A DNA stretch of 64,000 nt. It comes from Paenibacillus xylanexedens. Lineage in GTDB: Bacteria; Bacillota; Bacilli; Paenibacillales; Paenibacillaceae. Shown here in pieces: positions 17,839 to 25,995 of this stretch. A program made the position numbers and the translations under genes. The DNA is taken from contig NZ_JAGIKV010000019.1 in the NCBI RefSeq assembly GCF_017874615.1, positions 1 to 64,000 on the forward strand, given 5' to 3'. The notes under the pieces are model-generated. The model saw only the letters and a program-made list of their open reading frames with translations. It had not been told where the DNA came from and ran no database searches. Within the stretch, counting starts at the first letter, position 1. Every line of letters starts with the position of its first letter.

Positions 17839-18768
17839 ATGAATGTGTCTATGAGAAATAAAATTAGCACTGCCATGAGCACCAGTAAAATGAGTACGCT
17901 CATTAAAAAAACGCTGAAACAGAAGCTCGCGGTACTTGTTCCAGATTGGGACGGTCGTGTGCTGGATGTACCTGGGCCAGGCGAAATGTTGGCCGGGCCT
18001 TGTGCAGTCGTTGCGTTTGCCGAAGAAGTGCCGAAGTCTGCCTGGGCGGGATACCGAAGGATTATTAAAATCTCACCATACGCTCGCCCGGAAGATGGTG
18101 GCGCTGAACAAGTGGAAGCTTGGTCAGCTGATCTAATCGAAGGGTTGCACCAGGTAAGACTGGTGGATGAAGCAGGTGAGGCCTTAACTTGCATCTATTT
18201 GGGTTCTTCAGATAGTGACCGGGTGGATGCAGGGTCTGGAATGTTTACGCGCAGTCTGCGGTTCGGAGTGTATGTTCCCGAAGACTCGGGAGTTGTCCTC
18301 GCTGAAACAGGGGACGCGTGGCTAGCTGCGCTTCAAGACTGGACACAGTCGGAACTTGGTTCGAACTGGTCGGTATATGGTGATGCCTGGCCTGGAGGAT
18401 ATGAGATGCCGTCTGTGTTATGGCGATTGGCTGGATGCAGCACGTCTGTGGCGGGCACTTCGGCATTGGAGGTTCGACAACAGTGGATTGGGCATGTGCT
18501 AACCGATCATCCAGTGCTAACACGTCAGACCGTTACCCGGTTGGCCCGGCAACTTGCAGTGCAATCTCGTCTTGCCATCACTGAAACGGATGGCGAAGAG
18601 CACGAAGGTAACACGCGATATATCACAGTGGATGAAGTCACGGCAGATTTACAGACGGATGCGTATTTGAATGGTCAGATTCGCCTGACGTTGCAACAGC
18701 GGATTCGTCGTCCGGGTACGAATGTACCTTTCATTCGTGAGATTTACCATAGCAAAGGTATGGAGTAA
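17839..18768 (+). CDS. Putative tail terminator/completion protein (module 1)
   Basis: A 309-residue protein at the position of the tail terminator gene. It looks like two domains. Residues ~20-130 contain GPCAVVAFAEEVPKSAWAGY and end at LRFGVYVPE. Residues ~135-309 contain DWTQSELGSNWSVYGDAWPGG and end with IRLTLQQRIRRPGTNVPFIREIY. The second domain ends much as short tail-terminator proteins do. I did not recognise a named family. ATG 17839 is set by AAAGGGGGCG just upstream; an in-frame ATG 39 bases earlier lacks a site. In module 2 the same position holds a shorter, 139-residue protein. Confidence 0.7.
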   Translation: MNVSMRNKISTAMSTSKMSTLIKKTLKQKLAVLVPDWDGRVLDVPGPGEMLAGPCAVVAFAEEVPKSAWAGYRRIIKISPYARPEDGGAEQVEAWSADLIEGLHQVRLVDEAGEALTCIYLGSSDSDRVDAGSGMFTRSLRFGVYVPEDSGVVLAETGDAWLAALQDWTQSELGSNWSVYGDAWPGGYEMPSVLWRLAGCSTSVAGTSALEVRQQWIGHVLTDHPVLTRQTVTRLARQLAVQSRLAITETDGEEHEGNTRYITVDEVTADLQTDAYLNGQIRLTLQQRIRRPGTNVPFIREIYHSKGME

Positions 18769-18796
18769 ACGTTAGCCCAGAGGAACCTTCTATTAG

Positions 18797-19016
18797 AGGT
18801 TGTTCAAAAAGCCCGCTTTTGATTACAAAGGATGCCTAATGGCATCATCAGCATCGAATATGGAATTCAGCCGAATAAGCATAAGCTTACGAAGTATGTT
18901 TCCTTTGGAAACATTGTAGTTGCTCACGTAGTTTTCCCTACGCTCTGCTACTCCATTTCTAACTTCATCCCATCTTCTCGGTACTGAAAACCGATCTTTT
19001 TGAACGTGCACTTTTA
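18797..19016. repeat. Second repeat family (R2) with GTTCAAAAAG ends
   Basis: A roughly 200-220-bp intergenic element with perfect 10-bp inverted repeats GTTCAAAAAG (18802-18811) and CTTTTTGAAC (18996-19005), and AAAAGCGGGC/GTGCAC-like flanks. It has no relation to R1. A minus-strand frame of 80 codons crosses it (18823-19065) but has no clear ribosome binding site. I recall very similar intergenic sequence from other Paenibacillus genomes, which I cannot check here. It separates the first tail gene from the rest of module 1. Confidence 0.7.
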
Positions 19017-19169
19017 AGAGTGGTTCCAGATTATAGCTTTGAGATGATTGATATAGCTTCAACATTGTAGCTTCAAATTCATAGGTTCATAGGATCGAAA
19101 ATTCATAGATCAAGCTTAAAGATCAACGATTCACGAAATTAGTAGTCCAACAAATGAGGTGAGATGGCC

Positions 19170-19370
19170 ATGGCAAGCTCAGTGAAAAAAAGTAAACAGA
19201 CAGCCCCGCGGTATACACGGGCAGAATTGATGAATCATGCAGAAGCCCTCTTTGCCGTTAAGGCAGAGGTGCTGTACGGTGCGCTGTACGAAGCGGCGCA
19301 AGAGACGTTTTCCATAGAAGAAACGCAAGAACGAATTAACCAATTTATGAAAGCGAAGGTGAAGGGATAA
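19170..19370 (+). CDS. Small conserved protein upstream of the sheath (module 1)
   Basis: A 66-residue helical, basic protein in the position of PBSX xkdJ. Its C-terminus ETFSIEETQERINQFM matches the same position in module 2 (ETYTLQEAQQHIQQFM), so it is a real conserved gene. The start is ATG 19170, eight bases after GAGGTG; the in-frame ATG 19164 is too close. Its stop overlaps the sheath start (TAATG), which implies translational coupling. The role in tail assembly is unknown. Confidence 0.85.
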   Translation: MASSVKKSKQTAPRYTRAELMNHAEALFAVKAEVLYGALYEAAQETFSIEETQERINQFMKAKVKG

Positions 19371-20833
19371 TGGCAGGTGGAACTTGGGAGCAAACGAATC
19401 GTCCGGTCCTTCCGGGCTTATATATGAATTTTCAGGCGGCTGCATCCTCGGCCATTCAAGCGGGTACGCGGGGAACGGTCGTTGTGCCAGTCAAGGCCAA
19501 CTGGGGTCCTGTGGGGACTTTTGTTGAAGTAGGGAGCGAAGCGGCGATTGAACGTATCTATGCGGCGAATGTGCTGGACAACGGTACGGCTTATACGTCC
19601 TTGAAGCTCGCCCTGTTGGGTGGGCCGAAGAAGTTGCTCGCTTATCGGGTAGCAAGTGCTGCGGCCAAAGTAGCCACGCTTACCTTGAAGGACAGCAGTG
19701 ATGCCAATGTGCTGCAACTGGACGCGAAGTATCCGGGAGATCGTGCAAATAGATTCTACGTCACCATCCAGCCAGGTGTGATTGATAATACGAAGCATGA
19801 AGTGCGTCTCTTCGAAGGTAACCGGATGTTGTATGCGCTCCTGACAGCGGATATTACAGCAGCTTCTCTGGCAAAAGAGATTAACGCGGATGAACAAAAT
19901 GTCTGGGTAACGGCTCAGGCAATTGGCGATGGTGCAGGTGTAGTTGCAACAATTGCGGGTGCGGCATTCAAAGGTGGCGTAAGTGGCAACGATGACCTGA
20001 CCAATGCAGAATACATTGCTGTACAGGGTGCGCTGGAAGGGGAGCAATTCGACGTCTTGGCTTTGGATCAGGCGGCTGATGCACCTCTGCTTGCTAGTTT
20101 TGCGGCATGGGTGAAACGTGTGCGTAGTGAAGGTAAACCGGTGGTGGCTGTATTTGGCGGTTCCGCAGCGGACGATACCTCTGCTACAGCAGCACAAAAA
20201 GCGACAGCACGTTCGCTTACGCTCAATCATGAAGGTGTGATTAATGTTGGTACAGGCGTTCGCCTTGGAGATGCTTTCTACAGCTCGGCGGAAACGTCCG
20301 CCTATGTTGCGGGACTGATTGCCGGACAACGTCTGAACCAATCCACAACCTATGCAGCTACTCCGTTCGATGATGTGACACGTCGCTGGACGCGTGCAGA
20401 ACAGGAGCAGGCAGTACAGAATGGCGTATTTATTTTCTTCCATGATGGACGTCAGGTGAAAGCACTTCGTGGTGTAAACACACTGGTAACTCCGGCCGCT
20501 GGACAGAATAATGCATGGAAAAAAATCCGTTCCATTCGTGTGTTAGACGCGATCAACACGGATTTGCAACGATCCGCGGAAGATACGTATATCGGTAAAG
20601 TGAACAATACCGAAGAGGGTCGTCAAGCACTGATTAGTGCCATGAAGGCCTATTTGGCGCTGCTCGCACAGAGCAATGTGATTGAAGCGGACAGTTATGA
20701 TGTCATTCTCGATCCGGCATATTACGGCGCGGCACCAGTTCTCAAACCGGAAGCAGATCAGGTATTCCTGCAATGGAATGTGAAGCTGACGGATGTGATG
20801 GAGCAGTTGTTTGGTACATTTTACGTGCAATAA
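19370..20833 (+). CDS. Tail sheath protein (module 1)
   Basis: A 487-residue contractile sheath subunit of the XkdK family. It polymerises around the tube and contracts on firing. The N-terminus AGGTWEQTNRPVLPGLYMNF is typical. The body contains the sheath core with VVAVFGG and VINVGTGVRLGDAFYSSAE, and the conserved C-terminal region with WKKIRSIRVLDAINTDLQR, YIGKVNNTEEGRQ and QVFLQWNVKLTDVMEQLFGTFYV. It is 49 residues longer than the module 2 sheath, with most of the length difference in the middle domain. The start overlaps the stop of the gene before it. Confidence 0.95.
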   Translation: MAGGTWEQTNRPVLPGLYMNFQAAASSAIQAGTRGTVVVPVKANWGPVGTFVEVGSEAAIERIYAANVLDNGTAYTSLKLALLGGPKKLLAYRVASAAAKVATLTLKDSSDANVLQLDAKYPGDRANRFYVTIQPGVIDNTKHEVRLFEGNRMLYALLTADITAASLAKEINADEQNVWVTAQAIGDGAGVVATIAGAAFKGGVSGNDDLTNAEYIAVQGALEGEQFDVLALDQAADAPLLASFAAWVKRVRSEGKPVVAVFGGSAADDTSATAAQKATARSLTLNHEGVINVGTGVRLGDAFYSSAETSAYVAGLIAGQRLNQSTTYAATPFDDVTRRWTRAEQEQAVQNGVFIFFHDGRQVKALRGVNTLVTPAAGQNNAWKKIRSIRVLDAINTDLQRSAEDTYIGKVNNTEEGRQALISAMKAYLALLAQSNVIEADSYDVILDPAYYGAAPVLKPEADQVFLQWNVKLTDVMEQLFGTFYVQ

Positions 20834-20871
20834 GTTTGTGCGAGGAAAGAACCGTTTTCTAGAATAATTAC

Positions 20872-20962
20872 TATATGTTGAACTGATGGTTTACACGATA
20901 ACAGCGATCGGAAGATTTTTCTGACTGTGGAGTTATACCATGTAATATTTATTAGTTCAACC
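20872..20962 (+). repeat. R1 fold-back repeat, copy E (between sheath and tube)
   Basis: A 91-bp internally deleted copy. The left end is TATATGTTGAACT with TTTACACGATAACAGCGATCGGAAG joined directly to the right core. The right end is TGTAATATTTATTAGTTCAAC. The outer arms pair (GTTGAACT / AGTTCAAC). It lies inside the tail operon and ends 19 bases before the tube gene start, in front of its AAGGAGG site. Confidence 0.85.
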
Positions 20963-20981
20963 AACCCAAGGAGGAAAATAT

Positions 20982-21389
20982 ATGTTGGATGCGTCAAGAG
21001 TAATTCTCGGTACCCATGGTCAGTTGCATATCGATGGTGTGTGGCAGACAAACATTAACAAGTTGGAAGCGAGTGTGGAGATTGAAAAGCGTGAGCTGAA
21101 TCTGGTCGGTAACGACTGGAAAGTACACAAAAATGGCGCGAAAAAAGGAACAGGCACGATGACCGGCTACAAAGTCACTTCGGATATGATCCAGCGCGGT
21201 TTCACCAAATTCGAGATCATTTCCAAGCTGAACGACCCAGAATCATATGGACATGAGAGTGTATTGCTGAGAGGTTGCATGGTGGACAAAATCCAGCTTG
21301 CCAACTGGACAGCGGGTGAGGAAGTACCGGAGGAAACGGGCTTTACGTTTGAAGGGTTTGAATTGCTGAATCCGATTGTGGCGAACTAA
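20982..21389 (+). CDS. Tail tube protein (module 1)
   Basis: A 135-residue tube subunit of the XkdM family, which forms the inner rigid tube under the sheath. Typical features are the start VILGTHGQLHIDGVWQTNINKLEASVEIEKRELN, the GTGTMTGYKVTSDM strand pair and the ending VPEETGFTFEGFELLNPI. AAGGAGG precedes ATG 20982 by ten bases. It is separated from the sheath gene by R1 copy E and from the chaperone gene by 170 bases with a hairpin. Confidence 0.95.
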   Translation: MLDASRVILGTHGQLHIDGVWQTNINKLEASVEIEKRELNLVGNDWKVHKNGAKKGTGTMTGYKVTSDMIQRGFTKFEIISKLNDPESYGHESVLLRGCMVDKIQLANWTAGEEVPEETGFTFEGFELLNPIVAN

Positions 21390-21471
21390 GCTTTGAAATA
21401 GGCAAGTGATTGAGCTAGTTTGCTCAAGCGTGATTGCAGAGTTACTTCATATAATATGGACACCAATGCAG

Positions 21472-21494
21472 GCCGAGATGATCTCGGTCTCTTT
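21472..21494 (+). terminator. Hairpin between tube and chaperone genes (module 1)
   Basis: A short stem GCCGAGA / TCTCGGT (21472-21488) followed by CTCTTTGTTG. It is a weak terminator at a place where partial termination would make far more tube than chaperone. The matching gap in module 2 also holds a hairpin. Confidence 0.45.
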
Positions 21495-21563
21495 GTTGTC
21501 TCTACAGGCTTGGAAGCTTGCATAGTTAAACCCATTTGTGAAATGAGAAGGAGATTACCCCCG

Positions 21564-21998
21564 ATGAGTATGAATGAAAATATGTCCGAAGAACAGATTT
21601 TGGATCAGTTGTTTGAAGCAGCAGAACGTTTGCCAGAGGAGAATGTGCGCATTCAGCGTCTGGATCTGCTGTTGACCTTGCGTGGACTGACGTCTTCCAA
21701 AGTGGATCACATTCGCGAACGCTGTACCATTCGAAAAACGACCAAAGGCCGCACCGAGGAAAAGGTGGACACCGAAACGTTTAACGCGCTGCTCATTTCC
21801 GAAGCAACCGTAAAATTGAAAGTCCGCAGCTTGGAATTGTCCGGCTGGGGTGACACGCGTATTACCGGCCGCATGAAGCTGTCTGGTGGCGAACAGGCGG
21901 TACGTCGTATGCTTCTCGCGGGTGAATTGGATGCCGTAGGTGATAAAGTGCTGGAGCTGTCCGGCTTCGGTGTGGAGATTGAAGACCTAAAAAACTGA
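21564..21998 (+). CDS. Tail assembly chaperone, zero-frame product (XkdN-like, module 1)
   Basis: A 144-residue chaperone of the XkdN family, matching lambda G in role: it binds the tape measure during tail assembly. It is helical and acidic at the start (SEEQILDQLFEAAERLPEEN) and has the conserved C-terminal part LSGGEQAVRRMLLAGELDAVG. ATG 21564 lies ten bases after AGAAGGAG; longer in-frame upstream starts have no site. The last codons are CTA AAA AAC TGA, so a perfect -1 slippery heptamer ends at the stop codon and a longer product is expected. Confidence 0.92.
   Translation: MSMNENMSEEQILDQLFEAAERLPEENVRIQRLDLLLTLRGLTSSKVDHIRERCTIRKTTKGRTEEKVDTETFNALLISEATVKLKVRSLELSGWGDTRITGRMKLSGGEQAVRRMLLAGELDAVGDKVLELSGFGVEIEDLKN
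21989..21995 (+). promoter_or_regulatory. -1 ribosomal frameshift site A AAA AAC (module 1)
   Basis: The heptamer AAAAAAC is in the correct phase (zero-frame codons AAA AAC) and is followed immediately by TGA. Slippage by one base gives AAA AAA CTG and opens 53 further codons. A conserved frameshift at this place is known in tail assembly genes of many dsDNA phages (lambda G/GT). Confidence 0.85.
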
Positions 21999-22156
21999 TT
22001 CACTCCGGCGGGATGACCACGTTCCTGTATCACATGTGGGTGCGTCATCATCTCCGGCCCGGAGAGTTCTGGTCTTTGCCACGCGGGGAGCGCTCGCTGT
22101 TGATTGCGTTCTCGGAAGAAGAGATGGCAGCAATAACCTCGCAAATGAATCGATAA
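21995..22156 (+). CDS. Frameshift extension of the tail assembly chaperone (GT-like, module 1)
   Basis: In the -1 frame, 53 codons continue from the slippery site to TAA 22154-22156. The peptide contains MTTFLYHMWVRHHLRPGEFW, then SLPRGERSLLIAFSEEEM, the usual composition of the XkdN/GT extension. No good ribosome binding site precedes an internal ATG (22011), so it is most likely made only as the end of the fused product. Confidence 0.8.
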   Translation: MIHSGGMTTFLYHMWVRHHLRPGEFWSLPRGERSLLIAFSEEEMAAITSQMNR

Positions 22157-22180
22157 CGATATAAGGCAGGAGGTGAAAAA

Positions 22181-23920
22181 ATGGCAGAAATGATTGTAGG
22201 TTTGTCTAAATCTAATGCGGAAATGCGGACAACCCTTCGTTATCTGGATCAGATCCAACGCTCAACCGAACGTCTGGGCAGAGTTCGTTATCAGAGTCTG
22301 ATTAAGGTGAACAATGAACTGAGAACGACCGGACGCAGGTTGGAGCATATTTATAGTATGGCTGTGCGAATCAGCAGGCTGCGAATTACACCGACGATTG
22401 GGTTGATTGATAAGCTCAGTCCTGCACTGGATCGCGCATGGGCGAAACTGAATAGTTTCAGGGACCAGTTGGTTACGGCTTCGGGAACAGTATCGTTTGA
22501 GGTTCGGCAGAAGATCGAAGTGGCGATGGGCAAAGGTGGGCCAACTGGCCCAACTATGGCTGTCATGATCCAGAACAACAAAAACATTACTAACAATACG
22601 AAGGAAGAAGAACCTAAAAAGTGGTGGGAAAACGTACTTGCAGCGGTCCAAGCATTCAATGATTTGAAGGATGCAGCCTTTAATGTAGGAGATATTTTTA
22701 AATTGTTCAAAAAGAAAAAAGAAGAAAGTCCTGCATCAGATCCAACCAGAAGTCCAGCATCCAAATGCTGCTGTTGTACAGGTGGAAAGATGGGCAAGAA
22801 CCGTAGAGTTCGTTCACCGAATGCGGATGGTGGTGGATCAGATCGTGGAAGACGAAATTACCGAAGTGGTAGAAGGTCTAGTAATCGTTCGAACCGGGGC
22901 CCATCACCAGTACCCAATCCTGTACCTGATACTCCGACTCCTCCGGCCGATCGCAACCGTAATAGGGGAGGCGGTAGAAGAATACGAGGAAGCGGTAGAT
23001 TAGGATTTGCGGATGGTGGATTGGGATCTTTAACCGACATGCTGGCTGGTAATGGATTGATGGATAATTTAAGTAGTGGCTTTGCCAAAGGAGCAAAAAG
23101 GTTGCTTGGACCCATCAGCATGCTTGCTGATGTGGCAAATGTAGCGACAGCACCACCGGAAGAACGTGGCCGAGCTGTAGGTTCTATGATTGGCGGCACA
23201 GCAGGTACTGCGATTGGTAGCGCCATCGGTAGCGTTCTTTTGCCTGGCATCGGAACATGGGTTGGTGGTGCAGTAGGTGGTTGGGCTGGAAGTGCAGCAG
23301 GCGGCTGGATTGGAGATAAAGCGAAGGATATTGGAAACTTTATGTCTAGTGCTACCGAGGGTGTAGGGGATGCTTTGTCGGGTGCAGCCGATTATGTCTC
23401 TGAGAAAACAAAAAAAATCACCGATGGCATATCCGGCTTCTTTGGATTTGGTTCTAAAAAAGAAGAAAAGACTGTCTCGGCAGCAACGGTGGCTGCACCG
23501 TCTCCAGTTGCAACAGGCCCGCAGATGGCACCTGCCTATATGCCACCGGCACTGACCATGACAGGCCCAACGGCATATATGAACAGCAAAGTCGGTCAGC
23601 CTACATCTGCTGGATTCATGGGAACAAGCATGATGCAGAGCCAAGCGATGGCGCTTGGTAACGGTGCGCAGACGAATGGAAAATCGTCCACGATGACGGT
23701 ACAGATATCTGAAGACCAGATGAGCAGTCTGTCCGGTTACTTGAAGGATTTCAAAACCGAAACTACCAATCAGATTGCGATCAATATTCCACCAGGTGCG
23801 GTGCAGGTGACCGTGCGCGAAAATGCGATTGATTATGACGCAGTTTCTCACCAGGTGGGGCAACGGATCTCTAACGAGTTCCGCCGTGCGATGCAAAATC
23901 GCAAAACAATTATGGCCTAA
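22181..23920 (+). CDS. Tail tape measure protein (module 1)
   Basis: A 579-residue tape measure that sets tube length and is threaded inside it. The helical N-terminus (EMIVGLSKSNAEMRTTLRYL) is followed by a long basic, Arg/Ser/Gly/Pro-rich middle (residues ~200-270). That stretch begins with four consecutive cysteines at 196-199. A glycine-zipper membrane-like segment follows at about 330-385 (GTAGTAIGSAIGSVLLPGIG), then a C-terminal domain with ITVQISEDQM-type strands. The length matches short contractile tails. AGGAGG precedes ATG 22181. The Cys cluster and the Arg-rich stretch are unusual for this family. Confidence 0.88.
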   Translation: MAEMIVGLSKSNAEMRTTLRYLDQIQRSTERLGRVRYQSLIKVNNELRTTGRRLEHIYSMAVRISRLRITPTIGLIDKLSPALDRAWAKLNSFRDQLVTASGTVSFEVRQKIEVAMGKGGPTGPTMAVMIQNNKNITNNTKEEEPKKWWENVLAAVQAFNDLKDAAFNVGDIFKLFKKKKEESPASDPTRSPASKCCCCTGGKMGKNRRVRSPNADGGGSDRGRRNYRSGRRSSNRSNRGPSPVPNPVPDTPTPPADRNRNRGGGRRIRGSGRLGFADGGLGSLTDMLAGNGLMDNLSSGFAKGAKRLLGPISMLADVANVATAPPEERGRAVGSMIGGTAGTAIGSAIGSVLLPGIGTWVGGAVGGWAGSAAGGWIGDKAKDIGNFMSSATEGVGDALSGAADYVSEKTKKITDGISGFFGFGSKKEEKTVSAATVAAPSPVATGPQMAPAYMPPALTMTGPTAYMNSKVGQPTSAGFMGTSMMQSQAMALGNGAQTNGKSSTMTVQISEDQMSSLSGYLKDFKTETTNQIAINIPPGAVQVTVRENAIDYDAVSHQVGQRISNEFRRAMQNRKTIMA

Positions 23921-23940
23921 GCAGAAAGGAGGCCGCAGAT

Positions 23941-24609
23941 ATGTCAGTACTTGAAGATAAAGTTGGTCCTAACAAAATGTCATTTACGTTGAAGGACGGC
24001 AACACTCCATTTCAATTCCCAGTGAACCCTGAAGAAGTTAATATTTCCAGGTCTAAGGGATATGAAACGGTCAATATGTTGGAGCATGGCGAGTTTGATT
24101 TTGCACAAGGGGAGAAGGTGAAGGAGATCACCTTCTCTTCTTTTTTTCCCAAAAGATTTGATCCGTCCTATTGCATGGATGAAAAATCTTTTCTAGATCC
24201 ACGTGTGGCGATGAATGTGCTGAACACCTTTCTGATCTCCAAAAAGCCGCTGCGTTTCATCATTTCAGAGACGGGCGTGAACGTGCCTGTTTTTATTGTT
24301 TCGCTTAATTCGAGCTTTCGTGGGGGGGAGACAGGAGATATTTACTTCGACCTGACCCTGCGCACATGGCGGGATTCCAAGGTGGAGAAGGTGGGTTCTG
24401 CCGCATCTGGGAGCAAGTCAGGTTCTCGTACGGATTTGAAAAAGTCTAGCAAGACCTACACTGTCAAATCTGGCGACTCCCTGTCCAAAATAGCAAAGCT
24501 TGAGCTGGGTAGCAGTTCCAAATGGAACGAGATCTACAAGCTTAACGCAAAGATCATCGGGAGTGATCCAAACCGGATCAAGCCCGGACAAAAGCTGGTG
24601 ATGCCATGA
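23941..24609 (+). CDS. LysM tail protein, XkdP-like (module 1)
   Basis: A 222-residue protein. Residues ~15-150 match the XkdP/gp53-like tail domain (FQFPVNPEEVNISRSKGYET, FSSFFPKRFDPSYC). Residues ~172-222 are one LysM (YTVKSGDSLSKIAKLELG ... IKPGQKLVMP). It connects tube or hub to the baseplate and may contact peptidoglycan. AAGGAGG precedes ATG 23941. It overlaps the hub gene by four bases (ATGA). Confidence 0.93.
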   Translation: MSVLEDKVGPNKMSFTLKDGNTPFQFPVNPEEVNISRSKGYETVNMLEHGEFDFAQGEKVKEITFSSFFPKRFDPSYCMDEKSFLDPRVAMNVLNTFLISKKPLRFIISETGVNVPVFIVSLNSSFRGGETGDIYFDLTLRTWRDSKVEKVGSAASGSKSGSRTDLKKSSKTYTVKSGDSLSKIAKLELGSSSKWNEIYKLNAKIIGSDPNRIKPGQKLVMP

Positions 24610-25592
24610 CCTACAAGGTCATTGTCGACGACAAATATGACATCACCAAGCTGGTGGAGACGATTACACTGAAGGACTCGCTCGACCAGATTGCTTATCA
24701 GGCCAACATCCGGCTGGCGGTGTCTGCGTCTTCCGGTCTGCCTTTGATCTCACCGGGTATGGCGGTGCGGATTAGCGGGGTTCCTTTTGGCGAAAAATCA
24801 ATGGTTCACTTACTGCATCCTGCGGTCATCTGGGAGGTGGAAAGCTCGAACAGCGGCACCAAGCGGCTGTCCCTCACGGTGTACGACCGGATGATTTATC
24901 TGGAAAAATCGGAGGATGAGTTCCTGTGGCCGAAGGATCAGACTGCTACGCAGCGACTTAAAACCTACGCCAAAGAGTGGAAGATTCCATATGCTACGCT
25001 GCCGGAAACCAAGACAAAGCTGGGCAAAGCCGTGTATCGGTCACAGACGATCTTCTCGATGATGTTTGCCGATCTGAAGGAAACGGCCAAGTCTGGCGGG
25101 GAAATGTACCATCCACGGATGACACCCGGCGGGTTGCAACTCTTCCAGGTGGGAAGTAATGCAAAAGTGTATGAGCTGGATCGACTGATTGATCTAACCC
25201 AGATGCGTACGCTCGAAGGGGCAGTTACCAAAGTTAAAGTGATGGCAGCGTCGGAGTCTACGAGTGGCAAAGAAGTTCCTTCCAAAGTGCTCGCGATTGA
25301 GCAGGATAATGTGGAAGAACTGGGTACATTGCAAAAGCTGGTCGAGGACGATCAGGTGAAATCGACAACCGCGGCGAAAAAACTGGCGAAAAGTCATCTG
25401 ACGGGTATTCAGGAGACCTTTACGATATCGGCACCGGATATCAATACGATTCGCGCCGGGGACGCAGTGTTGTTGAAAAGACTGACGCTAATCGTCATGT
25501 CGGTCAGCCGTGATCTGTCTGCCGGGCCTGGAACGATGACGTTGGAGCTTGGGACTGCTGAGCTAGTGAAAAGGAGGTATTACCTTGAATAA
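24606..25592 (+). CDS. Baseplate hub protein, XkdQ-like (module 1)
   Basis: A 328-residue hub protein of the XkdQ/YqbQ, late-control-D type, which forms the central baseplate trimer. Recognisable stretches are YKVIVDDKYDITKLVETITL, LTVYDRMIYLEKSEDEFLW and the C-terminal ISAPDINTIRAGDAVLL, followed by LTLIVMSVSRDLSAGPGTMTLEL. The start overlaps the LysM gene. It overlaps the DUF2577 gene by eight bases. Confidence 0.92.
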   Translation: MTYKVIVDDKYDITKLVETITLKDSLDQIAYQANIRLAVSASSGLPLISPGMAVRISGVPFGEKSMVHLLHPAVIWEVESSNSGTKRLSLTVYDRMIYLEKSEDEFLWPKDQTATQRLKTYAKEWKIPYATLPETKTKLGKAVYRSQTIFSMMFADLKETAKSGGEMYHPRMTPGGLQLFQVGSNAKVYELDRLIDLTQMRTLEGAVTKVKVMAASESTSGKEVPSKVLAIEQDNVEELGTLQKLVEDDQVKSTTAAKKLAKSHLTGIQETFTISAPDINTIRAGDAVLLKRLTLIVMSVSRDLSAGPGTMTLELGTAELVKRRYYLE

Positions 25593-25995
25593 AGATGATC
25601 CGTATGGGCATTTTGCCGACGTCATGCGTGGTGCGATGAGCACCCATTCTCGTCAGGCCGTGAGCGGGCTGGGCGCGGTACTGGGTACGATGACCTCATC
25701 CGGCGTGAAGCTGGATGATTTCAAGCACGAAGTGCAGGATTATCTCGTGGCCGAGTTGCCGGGCACGCTTGGACTGCCGGAGCGCGAGGCTGCTGGCGCG
25801 ATTTCCGGTATACCTGACGTGGCAAACGGCGGAACGACGGGCACGGGACGGTTTCTTTTGCAAGAAGAGGAAGTGGAAGAAGCGGTGTGGTCTCTTGGCA
25901 AAGGATTGAAAGCGGGAGATCGCGTACTGGCGATGCGGGTGAATGGCGGTAACGACATTGTGGTGCTGTGTAAGGTGGTGAGTGCGCATGCCTAG
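25585..25995 (+). CDS. DUF2577 tail protein, XkdR-like (module 1)
   Basis: A 136-residue protein of the DUF2577 (XkdR/YqbR) family, a small baseplate component of unknown structure. The family ending is visible as LKAGDRVLAMRVNGGNDIVVLCKV. Start is TTG 25585 after AAAAGGAGG; the next in-frame Met is well inside. It is 51 residues longer than its module 2 counterpart because of an N-terminal extension. It overlaps the next gene. Confidence 0.88.
   Translation: MNKDDPYGHFADVMRGAMSTHSRQAVSGLGAVLGTMTSSGVKLDDFKHEVQDYLVAELPGTLGLPEREAAGAISGIPDVANGGTTGTGRFLLQEEEVEEAVWSLGKGLKAGDRVLAMRVNGGNDIVVLCKVVSAHA

Noticed and set aside
18823..19065. 80-codon minus-strand frame inside the R2 element
   Set aside because: It spans a repeat with inverted ends and has no clear start signal; more likely a by-product of the repeat.
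19418..20443. 341-codon minus-strand frame inside the module 1 sheath gene
   Set aside because: Cys/Arg-rich translation typical of an antisense shadow; the sheath assignment is firm.
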